Part shown: positions 24,081-32,411 of the stretch, in pieces
Numbering within the stretch: the stretch's first letter is position 1
Layout: each line of letters begins with the position of its first letter
Assembly: GCF_030811655.1 (NCBI RefSeq)
Contig: NZ_JAUSRE010000023.1
Coordinates: forward strand, 1-64,000
Length of the DNA stretch: 64,000 nt
Source: Pseudarthrobacter enclensis
GTDB lineage: Bacteria > Actinomycetota > Actinomycetes > Actinomycetales > Micrococcaceae
Reading direction: 5' to 3'
Notes under the pieces: generated by a model
Database searches by the model: none
What the model was told of the DNA's origin: nothing
The model's input: only the letters and a program-made list of their open reading frames with translations
Position numbers and translations under genes: made by a program

Positions 24081-26535
24081 CGCGACGAAGGACAGTGCCC
24101 GGTTGTGGGCATCGGAGCCGGGCGCTGAACCGGGGCATGAGCGTATCCGGGCCCGGATCGCGGGCCTGCACTGCTCGCTGTGCACGGGAACGATCGAGAA
24201 AGCTTTGGGCCGGATGGACGGTGTGGGCACGGTCGCGGTGTCCCTGACCCATGAACAGGCCCTGGTCGACTACGACCCGCAGATCGTTTCCCCGGACCTG
24301 ATTCTGGGCACACTGAGGGACATCGGGTACGAGCTCTATGACCCGCGTAAGCTGCGTCCGTTCGAGGAAGAGGAAGCGGTCCTGGTCCGGGAAGGTGTTC
24401 GGCTGCTGGCGGCGGTCACGGCGAGCCTGGCAGCGATCGGGCTGATCGCTGTGGTGACCGGGGTACTTTCGGTTCTGGTCCCGGCCACGGTCGTGGTCCT
24501 GATGGTCCCGCTCTCGTACGTGCTGCTGCGCCCGGCAGGGAGGGCCCGGGCGCTGGCCGGGGCCGCTGGTGTTGTGGCGCCCGGTGTCGCAGCCCTGGTC
24601 CTGCGGGCGGCCGGGGTGCTGGGCGAACCGGTGGTCAGTGTCAGTGCCGGGCTCCTGGCACTGGCCGCGGTGTTCGGGATCGGCCCGCATATCCTGCGGA
24701 TGGCGTACCAGTCGGGACGGCGGGGGATCCTGAACCAGCACGTACTGCTGGAGGTCGGCGCGTTCGCCGGGATCGCCGGCGGGTTGATCGGGCTGACCGG
24801 GGTGTTGCCGGATTATCCGACGGCGGCATTTTTCGCGGTCACTGTGCTGATCATGAACTACCACATCTTCTCAGAGTGGCTCTCGTTGCTGGTCAAGACC
24901 CGATCGAGTCAGTCGGTGCGCAAACTGCTGGATCTCCAGCCGGACCTGGCCCGCCTGGTGACTGTTGACGGGGCCGAGGCGGAGGTCCCGGTCGAACAGG
25001 TCCGTGTCGGTGACCTGGTCCGGGTCCGTCCCGGCGAGCGGATCCCGCTGGACGGGCGGGTCCGTGACGGGGTGTCCGCGGTGGATGTGTCCCTGGTCAC
25101 CGGCGAACCGGTGCCGGTCGACGCCGGCCCCGGGGACCAGGTCGTGGGCGGTTCCGTCAACGGCACCGGGACGCTGCGGGTCCAGGTCAGCGCGACCGGG
25201 GCCGAGGGGTTCCTGGCCCAGGTCATCCGCCATGTTGAGGACGCCCGCGCCCTCAAACCCGGGATCCTGCACCTGGTCGACCGGATCCTGCGCGTCTACA
25301 CCCCCACCATTCTGACCATTTCCGCCGTTGCCCTCCTCGGCTGGCTGGCCGGCAGCTGGGCCCTTACCGGGGAACCGGATGTCCGCCGCGCCGTGTTCGC
25401 GGCCCTGAGCGTGCTCGTCATGGGCTACCCCTGCGCCGTGGGTATCGCTGCCCCGCTGGCCATTGTCCGGGGCGCCGGAACGGCCGCGGACAAGGGGATC
25501 GTGATGCGCACCGGGGAAGCGTTCCAAACCTTCCGCCAGGTCCGCACCATCGTGCTGGATAAGACCGGCACCCTCACCGAAGGCAAACCCGCCGTCACTG
25601 CCACCGAACCCGCTACCGGTACCGCCCATGAGCTGTTGGCGCTGGCCGCGGCGGCCGAACAGCACTCCGAACACCCCTTGGGCCGGGCCATCGTCAACGC
25701 TGCCCGGGACAGGGCCATCACCCCGGCTCCTGCCTGGGAGTTTGAATCGGTCACCGGCTCCGGGGTCCGTGCCATGATCGGCGGCGCCGTGGTTCTGGCC
25801 GGCTCACCGGCCTTCCTGACCGCTGAAGGCGTGGCCCTGTCGGGCCTGGTACACCGGATTGATCAGTTCGAAGCGGCCGGGAACACCGTCATCGGCATCG
25901 CCCGGGACGGGCGTGCCCTCGGGGTGATCGCCCTGGCCGACCGCCTCCGTCCCGACGCGGCTGCAGCCGTCGAGTCGATGCGCGCCGCAGGCCTGGAACC
26001 GGTCCTGGTCACCGGGGACAACGAACGAGCCGCCCGCCGGGTCGCCGAACAAACCGGCATCAGTGATGTGCGCGCCGGGGTGCGGCCCGAAGGCAAAGCC
26101 GGCATCGTCCGGGAGCTGCAGGCCGGAGGTACGAGGGTCGCGATGGTCGGCGACGGGATCAACGACGCCCCGGCCCTGATGCAGGCCGACGTCGGCATCG
26201 CCGCCGGAGCCGGTACGGACATCGCGGTCGAATCCGCGGATATCGTGCTGCTGCGCGAAGACGTCGCCGGGGTGATGGACGCCCGCACCATCAGCGACTC
26301 CGCCTACCGGCGGACCCGGACCAACGTCGCCCTGGCCTTCGCTTTCAACGGCATCGGAGTCCCGCTGGCAGCCACCGGCCTGGTCTACCCGGTCTGGGCG
26401 ATGATCGCGATGGCCGCCTCCGTCACGGCGATCTTCCTGAACTCCATCGGCACCCGCCCGGCCCTGCTCTTCGACGCCATCGGCAGCGTCAAAGCCCGCA
26501 GAGCCCGGCTTGCGGCCCAGGAGCAGGAAGCATGA
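24046..26535 (+). CDS. P1B-type heavy-metal ATPase with atypical YPC motif
   Basis: An 829-residue metal pump. Order of parts: N-terminal HMA-like domain with Cys43-Ser-Leu-Cys46; paired membrane helices at about 115-220; actuator domain with TGEP near 352; metal-site helix with Tyr461-Pro462-Cys463 in MGYPCAVG; phosphorylation motif DKTGT with Asp505; HP motif in EHPLG; hinge GDGIND near 703; C-terminal helices. Classical P1B pumps have CPC, SPC or similar, so YPC is unusual and metal choice cannot be inferred. A second start at 24073 would overlap the HMA gene stop by eight bases and is as likely. Confidence 0.9.
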   Translation: MTSRTEGSGMINATKDSARLWASEPGAEPGHERIRARIAGLHCSLCTGTIEKALGRMDGVGTVAVSLTHEQALVDYDPQIVSPDLILGTLRDIGYELYDPRKLRPFEEEEAVLVREGVRLLAAVTASLAAIGLIAVVTGVLSVLVPATVVVLMVPLSYVLLRPAGRARALAGAAGVVAPGVAALVLRAAGVLGEPVVSVSAGLLALAAVFGIGPHILRMAYQSGRRGILNQHVLLEVGAFAGIAGGLIGLTGVLPDYPTAAFFAVTVLIMNYHIFSEWLSLLVKTRSSQSVRKLLDLQPDLARLVTVDGAEAEVPVEQVRVGDLVRVRPGERIPLDGRVRDGVSAVDVSLVTGEPVPVDAGPGDQVVGGSVNGTGTLRVQVSATGAEGFLAQVIRHVEDARALKPGILHLVDRILRVYTPTILTISAVALLGWLAGSWALTGEPDVRRAVFAALSVLVMGYPCAVGIAAPLAIVRGAGTAADKGIVMRTGEAFQTFRQVRTIVLDKTGTLTEGKPAVTATEPATGTAHELLALAAAAEQHSEHPLGRAIVNAARDRAITPAPAWEFESVTGSGVRAMIGGAVVLAGSPAFLTAEGVALSGLVHRIDQFEAAGNTVIGIARDGRALGVIALADRLRPDAAAAVESMRAAGLEPVLVTGDNERAARRVAEQTGISDVRAGVRPEGKAGIVRELQAGGTRVAMVGDGINDAPALMQADVGIAAGAGTDIAVESADIVLLREDVAGVMDARTISDSAYRRTRTNVALAFAFNGIGVPLAATGLVYPVWAMIAMAASVTAIFLNSIGTRPALLFDAIGSVKARRARLAAQEQEA

Positions 26536-26970
26536 GACGGGCAGTAAGCGGCAGTGAACCTGCCATCGGCGGCCCGGCAATGATTGACGAAGCCGCCCGG
26601 GACCGGGTTCCTACCCCGCCCGGGATGGTGCCGCTGGATTTCCGGTAGGAAACCTCTGCACCCTGCCGGGCGCTGGAACCCCGGCCCGAACCCTTTATCA
26701 CCGCCCACCCCCGCCGGTTCACCGCGCTGCGGGGCTGGCTCAAGACCCGGCTGGGTGAGCCGGACCCCTTTCCTCATGATGGACAAGCAGGCGTGCTGTG
26801 GGCCGGGCTGGCCCTGATGGTCTACGGCTTCCTTCCCATCTTCGACGGCAGGGCGTTGAGCATCAGCTGCTGCGGCTACTACAGCTTTTGGCGGGGCCTC
26901 TGGGTTTCCCGCTCGGCTTCCTCATCCTCATCCCGCTGCGCCCTGGCCCTGAACCGGGGAATTCGGTGGC
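26532..26970 (+). pseudogene. Decayed small membrane-protein gene
   Basis: An ATG overlapping the ATPase stop (ATGA) begins a 38-codon frame ending in TAG at 26646-26648. The same frame continues past the stop with protein-like sequence (PEPFITAHPRRFTALRGWLK, then a hydrophobic VLWAGLALMVYGFLPIF). Near 26885 the hydrophobic pattern moves to the next frame (GPLGFPLGFLILIPL). A nonsense codon plus a frameshift suggest a dead gene that was once cotranscribed with the pump. The family is not recognised. Confidence 0.45.
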
Positions 26971-26982
26971 ACCGTGCGGATC

Positions 26983-27226
26983 ATGACCGCTTCGCTGGCG
27001 GACCTGCCCGAGGAGCACCGGGCGGCGATGCTCACCCGACGCCCGTCGGCTGTCGCGATGCTGCCCGAACGCCAACGCCTCAAGCACCTGCAGCTGATCT
27101 CCGCACCTGTTAAACATCAGCAGCCACAGGGCCGTCAAACGCATCCAGGGCACCCGGCAGACGGTTCTGGAAAACCTGCCCCGGAGGATGGCCCCGTCCA
27201 GGGCCGCACCCATCCCCGGCCGGTAG
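26983..27226 (+). pseudogene. Decayed short gene, frameshifted
   Basis: The frame from ATG 26983 reads protein-like sequence (DLPEEHRAAMLTRRPSAVAM, RLKHLQLIS), then near 27108 moves by one base to LLNISSHRAVKRIQGTR and VLENLPRRMAPS, ending at TAG 27224-27226. A single frameshift would join them into a protein of about 80 residues. The family is unknown. Confidence 0.4.
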
Positions 27227-27246
27227 AAATGACACCAGACCCCGAC

Positions 27247-27278
27247 TTGACTTTGCCCCAAGGGCAAAGTTTTAGGAT
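27247..27278 (+). promoter_or_regulatory. MerR-type promoter of the YHS-permease operon
   Basis: TTGACT at 27247-27252, then a perfect 9-bp dyad ACTTTGCCC / GGGCAAAGT (27250-27258, 27262-27270) and TAGGAT at 27273-27278. It is nearly identical to the site at 23687. Confidence 0.8.
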
Positions 27279-27400
27279 GGTTCGGCGCGATCCCGCAGCT
27301 TGCGCCTGTACGTGCGCCCGGGGGCTGGTGCCAGCATGAGCCCGGGCCGGACGGCGACAAAAACGGGAAGCAGACGGACCATATGGAAAAGGGCAGAATC

Positions 27401-27745
27401 ATGCAAAGCAGAGAATTGATGGTCCCCGTGGCCGCTGCCAGGACCTTTGCCCGGCGCGACAGCAGCACCGGGCAGGGAGGCCGGGACAGCGCCAAGAGGT
27501 GCGCGATAGTTGAGGGCCTGCCAGGTTGTGACGCCGGGCCTGCCGGGAGGGCCGCGTTCGTCATCCGGGAAATCGGTCATGCACTGGCCCGTTTACGCGG
27601 CCGTCGAAGTGGCAGAACCAACGGAATCACGACCCCGGACACCACCCAGGCCCCCGGTTCAGAGGCCGCTGGTTCAGGGGGCGCCGCGACACCTGTCGGC
27701 CCCGGCCGGAGTCCGGGAACCACGAGCAGCGAAGGAATGGATTGA
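27401..27745 (+). CDS. Small protein upstream of the YHS permease, unknown
   Basis: A 114-residue frame from ATG 27401, which has AAGGG about eight bases upstream; a further ATG at 27383 is possible. Its stop overlaps the next start as TGATG, a sign of translational coupling. The C-terminal half is Gly/Pro/Thr-rich and probably disordered. There are two Cys (KRCAIVEG, GCDAG). No family is recognised. It is the first gene after the MerR-type promoter. Confidence 0.45.
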   Translation: MQSRELMVPVAAARTFARRDSSTGQGGRDSAKRCAIVEGLPGCDAGPAGRAAFVIREIGHALARLRGRRSGRTNGITTPDTTQAPGSEAAGSGGAATPVGPGRSPGTTSSEGMD

Positions 27746-29454
27746 TGGTAGTGCTGCAGACAGCAGGGCAGAGCGTCCTGGAAGCGTTTTTCATGTTCTG
27801 GGCCACCTTGTGGGCCCTGATTTTCGGGTTCACGCTCTCTGGGGCGGTCCAGGCCTTTGTGTCCCGGCATGAGATGCAGAAAGCCATGGGGGATCACCGG
27901 CCCGGGACTGTGGTGCGCACCGGGTTCCTCGGCGCCGCATCCTCAAGTTGCTCCTACGCGGCGACAGCGTTGGCGAAATCGCTGTTCCAGCGCGGCGCGG
28001 ACTTCACGACCGCGATGGTCTTCATGATCGCCTCCACGAACCTCGTGGTTGAACTGGGTATCGTGCTGTGGCTGCTGATCGGCTGGCAGTTCGCCCTGGC
28101 CGAATTCGTCGGCGGGGCGATCATGATCGCCTTGTTCGTGCTGGTCGCCCCGCGTGTTTTCCCCGCCGCCGAACTCGAGCAGGCCAGGGAACAGCTCAAC
28201 GCCCGGGCCGCTGTGAAGGGCCGCCCCGATGTGTCGGACGAGGCCGAGCGGCACGGGGTGCGCCTGTGGCAGCGGTTGCGGTCGAAGGCAGGCTGGGCTG
28301 ACGCGGCCGGTTACGCTGTCTCGGACGTGAGCATGCTCCGCCGTGAACTGCTCATCGGCTACCTGGTCGCCGGGATCCTCGCCGTCGCCGTCCCGGCCTC
28401 GGCCTACGATGTGATCTTCTTCTCCGGCCACGGGTTCTGGACGGATCTGGAAAACGTGATCGTCGGGCCCTTCGTGGCGTTTATCAGCTTCGTCTGCTCG
28501 ATCGGGAACGTTCCCCTGGCCGCGGCCCTGTTCAAAGGCGGCCTAAGCTTCGGCGGGACCGTCGCGTTCGTCTTCGCGGACCTCATCGCCCTGCCCCTGG
28601 TCATCATTTACGGCAAGTTCTACGGCCGCCGGATCGCCGCCCGGATCTTTTTCTCGTTCTGGGCCGTCATGAGCGTCTCCGGGCTCGCCGTTGACCTGCT
28701 CTTCCGTGCCCTGGGCATCCCCGCTCCCGCCCGTCCCGCAGAGATCGCCCACACGTCCTTCGAGTGGAATTACACCACCTGGCTGAACATCATCGCCATC
28801 GCCGCCGCGGCGGTCGTGTACTGGCTGTACCGGAACAGGGAACGCTACGGCGGGATGGAAAAATACGCCCAGGACCTGGTGTGCGGGATGCAGGTAGAAC
28901 GCGCACACGCTCCCGCCACCCACGTGCACGCCGGAAACACCTATTACTTCTGCTCGGACCGGTGTCACGAAAAGTTCGTCAACGACCCCGGCAAATACAT
29001 CCATCAGCCCGGCGCCGAACCCATGGGGGCGGCAGCACCGGCACCGGATGCAAGCCAAGCCCGGGTCGCCGGCAAGCCAGAAGACGGACTCAATCAGACC
29101 CCCGATGGCGCGGTGGACCCGGTCTGCGGGATGGACGTGGACACGGCCCGCCCGGCGGCGACCCACGACCATCACGGGAACACCTACTACTTCTGCTCCC
29201 AGGGCTGCCATGACACCTTCGCGGCCAACCCGGGCGCATTCACCAGCGCGGCACAGACCATCCCTATTGGATCAGACGCCGGTCAGACCCCGAATGTTGC
29301 GGTGGACCCGGTCTGCGGGATGGACGTGGACACGGCCCGCCCGGCGGCGACCCACGACCATCACGGGAACACCTACTACTTCTGCTCCCAGGGCTGCCAT
29401 GACACCTTCGCGGCCAACCCGGGCGCATTCACCAGCGCCTCTACCGGCAGGTGA
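27745..29454 (+). CDS. ArsP-like permease fused to three YHS domains
   Basis: A 569-residue fusion. Residues 1-365 are a DUF318/UPF0718-type permease with about eight helices and the metal-linked motif SSSCSYAATALAKS; the best known member, ArsP, exports trivalent organoarsenicals. Three YHS domains follow at about 375-420, 455-500 and 518-563, each opening with VCGM and carrying YYFCS and a CH pair; YHS domains are small metal-binding modules found in metal ATPases. The last two copies are identical at DNA level. The MerR-type promoter and mer genes nearby suggest export or trapping of mercury or organomercury; the substrate is inferred. Confidence 0.85.
   Translation: MVVLQTAGQSVLEAFFMFWATLWALIFGFTLSGAVQAFVSRHEMQKAMGDHRPGTVVRTGFLGAASSSCSYAATALAKSLFQRGADFTTAMVFMIASTNLVVELGIVLWLLIGWQFALAEFVGGAIMIALFVLVAPRVFPAAELEQAREQLNARAAVKGRPDVSDEAERHGVRLWQRLRSKAGWADAAGYAVSDVSMLRRELLIGYLVAGILAVAVPASAYDVIFFSGHGFWTDLENVIVGPFVAFISFVCSIGNVPLAAALFKGGLSFGGTVAFVFADLIALPLVIIYGKFYGRRIAARIFFSFWAVMSVSGLAVDLLFRALGIPAPARPAEIAHTSFEWNYTTWLNIIAIAAAAVVYWLYRNRERYGGMEKYAQDLVCGMQVERAHAPATHVHAGNTYYFCSDRCHEKFVNDPGKYIHQPGAEPMGAAAPAPDASQARVAGKPEDGLNQTPDGAVDPVCGMDVDTARPAATHDHHGNTYYFCSQGCHDTFAANPGAFTSAAQTIPIGSDAGQTPNVAVDPVCGMDVDTARPAATHDHHGNTYYFCSQGCHDTFAANPGAFTSASTGR
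29110..29438 (+). repeat. Perfect 140-bp direct repeat coding for duplicated YHS domains
   Basis: Bases 29110-29249 and 29299-29438 are identical over 140 bp with a 189-bp (63-codon) period, so the frame is kept. The first YHS domain of the same protein is clearly diverged. The pair therefore arose by a recent tandem duplication or gene conversion. Confidence 0.9.
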
Positions 29455-29523
29455 ACCGGGACTCTCCAGCCCGCCACGAGGCCGTGCGGCCTCCCCAACC
29501 CTTTATCCACCCCCGGACACCCC

Positions 29524-29554
29524 TTGACTCTCCTTGCAGGGGAAGGTGTAAGGG
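29524..29554 (+). promoter_or_regulatory. MerR-type promoter of the Cys-rich peptide
   Basis: TTGACT at 29524-29529, a 19-base spacer with the imperfect dyad CTCCTTGCAGGGGAAGG, then TAAGGG at 29549-29554. The peptide gene starts 65 bp further on. Confidence 0.7.
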
Positions 29555-29618
29555 TGGAGATGTAACAACGGCCGTGACAACGCGGCCGCCATGCTGAGAA
29601 AAGGAAAGGTGATGTCAG

Positions 29619-29765
29619 ATGGGTTTGCAGGAAGGTGAACAGTACCGTTGCCCCGATTCCGGGTGTGGGTGTGAGATGACAGTGACCAAGGGCGCCGTTG
29701 ACAGTGACGCCGGGCAGAACGCACCGACATGCTGCTGCGGACACGCGATGGACAAGGTCGGCTAA
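29619..29765 (+). CDS. Small Cys-rich metallothionein-like protein (48 aa)
   Basis: A 48-residue protein with six Cys: Cys11 in YRCPDSG, Cys16 and Cys18 in CGCEMTV, and the triple Cys38-39-40 in TCCCGHAM. It has no signal or membrane segment. AAGGAAAGG lies upstream of ATG 29619. The Cys pattern and the MerR-type promoter suggest a cytosolic metal-binding peptide. I believe similar short proteins occur in other actinobacteria, but I cannot name a family. A strong hairpin follows the stop. Confidence 0.7.
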   Translation: MGLQEGEQYRCPDSGCGCEMTVTKGAVDSDAGQNAPTCCCGHAMDKVG

Positions 29766-29790
29766 GACCTGCCCGCAGTCAGGCTTAGCT

Positions 29791-29834
29791 AAGCCGGCGG
29801 CAGCGAAAGGCTTTCCTTAGCTGCTGCCGGCTTT
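29791..29834 (+). terminator. Terminator after the Cys-rich peptide gene
   Basis: AAGCCGGC-GGCAGC at 29791-29804 pairs with GCTGCTGCCGGCTTT at 29820-29834 with one bulge, 25 bases after the stop. The TTT end makes it a fair intrinsic terminator. Confidence 0.7.
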
Positions 29835-29888
29835 CACCTGATCAATAAAATCATCGGGGCCAAGGAATTACGGCCAGGCCGAGGTTGA

Positions 29889-30815
29889 TCAGCGGGCGTT
29901 GAAAGCGCCGTTGAAGACCGTGAAGGCCATCAGGAATGCCAGGCCGATACCGACAAACAGCATGGAGAAGAACCGGCGCGTGAGCTTTTCACTGACGCGC
30001 CCCTGGAGACGGGTTCCGGCCAGGGCGCCCAGAACAGCTCCCGGCACCGCCCAGACAATCAGGTTCCAGGGAATCGCCGCCAGGCCTCCGGAAGCGGTGA
30101 GCTGGATCAAATGGGTCGCGGCGGCCCCCACCACCGTCCCGGCCACCACCAGGGTCGACGTGGCGGCCGCGACCGGTACCGGGAACCGGGACCGACGCAC
30201 CAGCGTGGGCAGCGTCGCTTCGCCGACACCGGTAGAAATCATCCCGGCCACCACGGCTCCGGCTCCGGAGAAAACCCGCTGCCAACCCATCCCGGAAGCG
30301 CAATAGTCATACCGTTGACCGTCAGCGGCCCGCACCGAGCGCCGGTCCGGGCCAGCGCATTCCGGGTCCGAACATTCAGATTCACAGACCAGGCATGGGC
30401 AGGGCCGGTCAGGGCGGCGAACAACGGTTTTCCTGCCGGTCGAACCTATCAGCCAGGCCACGCCCAACATGGCCGCGCCGTAGCCGATAAGCAACCACTG
30501 CCCCGGCACGTGCTCGCCCAGCACCGCACCGAGAACACCTGCGGGCAGCGTCAGCGCTACGAGGGACCGGACGGCTGACAAATCAGCCAGCCGCAGCCGC
30601 AGATACCTGAACACCCCAGCCCCGAAACCGGCGGCTTCCAAAAACAGCGACGTCCCAATCGCCGCCGCCGTACCCAGCTCGGGCACACGCATCAGCGGGA
30701 ACCCAATCAGGAAAACCGGCGTCAGCAGCGCCGCGCCGCTGATCCCGCTGAAGGTCGCCACTGCCGCGATCAGGATGCATCCGGGAAACATGAACCAATA
30801 CACACCCCAATCCAT
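29889..30815 (-). CDS. TSUP-family transporter (TauE/SafE type) with Cys-rich loop
   Basis: A 308-residue membrane protein of the TSUP family, whose members export sulfite, sulfoacetate or related anions. It has two sets of four helices; repeats of the family pattern are visible (FSGISGAALLTPVF early; MISTGVGEATLPTLVRR later). Between them, a polar loop at about 130-172 holds six Cys (139, 141, 144, 148, 153, 172) in RPCPCLVCESEC and nearby. This loop suggests metal or redox sensing. ATG 30815 gives a normal N-terminus with a weak ribosome-binding site; the longer open frame upstream has no family similarity. Confidence 0.85.
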   Translation of the reverse strand: MDWGVYWFMFPGCILIAAVATFSGISGAALLTPVFLIGFPLMRVPELGTAAAIGTSLFLEAAGFGAGVFRYLRLRLADLSAVRSLVALTLPAGVLGAVLGEHVPGQWLLIGYGAAMLGVAWLIGSTGRKTVVRRPDRPCPCLVCESECSDPECAGPDRRSVRAADGQRYDYCASGMGWQRVFSGAGAVVAGMISTGVGEATLPTLVRRSRFPVPVAAATSTLVVAGTVVGAAATHLIQLTASGGLAAIPWNLIVWAVPGAVLGALAGTRLQGRVSEKLTRRFFSMLFVGIGLAFLMAFTVFNGAFNAR

Positions 30816-30940
30816 GCCCCAAACATATCCCCCACCAACCCGTGCTTGGGAAGTGAAATATTTTAAGGTTTCGCCGAACACAGCATGAGCGGCGACCGTG
30901 TCAATACCCGCCACGGGCAGGCGCGGACAGCCCGGGAAAT

Positions 30941-30971
30941 TTGACATTGACCCATAGGGAAAGGATGACAC
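30941..30971 (+). promoter_or_regulatory. MerR-type promoter of the Cys-Cys membrane pair
   Basis: TTGACA at 30941-30946, 19 bases including the dyad CCC-ATA-GGG, then TGACAC at 30966. It closely resembles the site at 17599 before the paralogous gene. Confidence 0.6.
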
Positions 30972-31042
30972 TGGCACTAGACCGGTGGTCAAGCCGCTGG
31001 CCACCGGTCCATGGCCGACTCCGTGCGGGCGAAGGGTAAGGA

Positions 31043-31435
31043 ATGAATATGCCGACCTTTGTGACAGGGGCCGCACCCGGTCCCCGTGCGCCCTGGGTTC
31101 TTGTCCTGCGGCAGCTGGCCTGCTGCGGGGCGCCGCTGCTGATCGCGTGGGCCGTTTTCGGGGCCTTAGGCTGGATCGGTGCATTGCTGCCGGATCCAGT
31201 GGCGGTGACTGGGGCCGAGGCTGTGGCGGCCGGTCTTGTCCTGGTTGCACTCCTGGGCGGCGGTGCCGCAACACACGGGCGCAGTGTGCGGATGGGTCCC
31301 TCCCTCACACGCTCCCGGGAAGTTCCTCTCACGAAAAATCCCGCCCGCACCCGTGCCGGCATCGCCGGTATCGCGCGCGGGGCGGTGACCACGGAACCCG
31401 GGCAACGTCCGGCACCCGTTTTTAGGAGATTTTAA
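31043..31435 (+). CDS. Small membrane protein with Cys-Cys motif, unknown
   Basis: A 130-residue protein with two helices. The first holds Cys27-Cys28 in QLACCGAPLLIAW, as in mercury-type transporters; the second is VAAGLVLVALLGGG. The C-terminal 50 residues are basic and polar. Its stop overlaps the next start (TAATG), so the pair is made together. It may act with the following protein as a two-part metal-uptake unit. The family is not recognised. Confidence 0.55.
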   Translation: MNMPTFVTGAAPGPRAPWVLVLRQLACCGAPLLIAWAVFGALGWIGALLPDPVAVTGAEAVAAGLVLVALLGGGAATHGRSVRMGPSLTRSREVPLTKNPARTRAGIAGIARGAVTTEPGQRPAPVFRRF

Positions 31436-31824
31436 TGTCTGAACGTCCTTTGAATCCCGGGCAGGGCCCGGGCGGGATCCTGCTCACCATCGGGGCTGTG
31501 TTCCTGGCGGTCACCTGCTGCGCGGGCCCGGCGCTGCTCGCCGGAAGCGGTCTCGTACTTCTCGGCGGGGTCCTGGCCACCCCTGTTGTCCTGGCCATCG
31601 CTGTTCTGGTCCTGGCCGGCGCGGTCCTCTACACGCTGCGCCGACGCGCCCGCGCCAGAAGCCGGGCCCGTGGTCCCTCGGGCGCCGCGGCTGAGGCAGC
31701 CGGACCGGTAGACGGCACACCGGGTGTCAACGACTGCTGCGCCACGTCCACGCCCGACCTCACACAATCCGGGAAACACCCCGGCGGCACGCCCTTGAAC
31801 CAGGACAGGACCGCCCGCCCGTGA
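31435..31824 (+). CDS. Small MerT/MerF-like membrane protein with Cys-Cys motif
   Basis: A 129-residue paralogue of the protein at 17725. The first helix carries Cys28-Cys29 in AVFLAVTCCAGPALLAG, the second is VVLAIAVLVLAGAVLYTL, then an Arg-rich stretch. Unlike its paralogue it has an extra C-terminal pair in NDCCATSTPDL, at the place where the other has STPDLR. This recalls the extra Cys pair of MerT. The start has AGGAGATTTTA just upstream. It is likely a Hg(II) importer, by motif and context. Confidence 0.6.
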   Translation: MSERPLNPGQGPGGILLTIGAVFLAVTCCAGPALLAGSGLVLLGGVLATPVVLAIAVLVLAGAVLYTLRRRARARSRARGPSGAAAEAAGPVDGTPGVNDCCATSTPDLTQSGKHPGGTPLNQDRTARP

Positions 31825-32138
31825 GCGTCCTGGCGCCTCTACCTGTCAAGGGCGCCCCCGCACAGTCCCTAAAGGTCTCCCGGCCCTTTAGGAGCTTCCG
31901 GTGATGAACATCCGCAGAGGTGAGGCCCTTGTCAAGGGAAACGGGCCGTACGGTGAATTTCGGGGAATGATTCCCGGAAAGGGTTTATCCTGTTGGAGGT
32001 TTTGGGCTGTGCGCTTCCCGGCCGCAAAGGCCCGGTATGGTTCGTCCGGCGCAGGGTCGGCCCACCGGATGCCGGAAATGGATGACCTGTAGTGGCCGTG
32101 CGGGCCAGGCCCTGCACGTTAACAGATTGAGGAAGACG
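31825..32138. other. Intergenic region, no firm gene
   Basis: About 310 bases. A 63-codon frame at 31901-32092 has AGGAG some distance before its start but no recognisable features. I do not call it. Confidence 0.4.
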
Positions 32139-32411
32139 TTGCCGATAACCGCAGCCGCCCCCAACTCCGGGCTGCCCCACTGGCCGGCCCCCGAGGTCCT
32201 CCACGTAGTCGCCCAGGACGCGGAATCCTTGCAGAACGGCCTGGATGACGCCGTTCAGCAGCTGCGTGCGGCCGCTATGGCCGGGGACCGTCGGGGAATA
32301 CTCATCACCCGCCGGAGCAGGTCCTTGTTCACCGTTGAAGCCAGCAGGGATGTTCCCTACGGTACGACGCTGGAAAATGACCGCTGGCACAGGGAGACAG
32401 CGCCTTCATGA
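32139..32411 (+). CDS. Conserved-looking small protein (90 aa), unknown
   Basis: From TTG 32139, with GAGGAAG upstream, the frame encodes LQNGLDDAVQQLRAAAMAG, then GILITRRSRSLFTVEAS and DVPYGTTLENDRW. The alternation of helix and strand and even composition look like a genuine small folded protein, perhaps with a short beta hairpin that reads RSLFTVEAS. The longer frame to 32037 does not look coding. I cannot assign a family. Confidence 0.5.
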   Translation: MPITAAAPNSGLPHWPAPEVLHVVAQDAESLQNGLDDAVQQLRAAAMAGDRRGILITRRSRSLFTVEASRDVPYGTTLENDRWHRETAPS

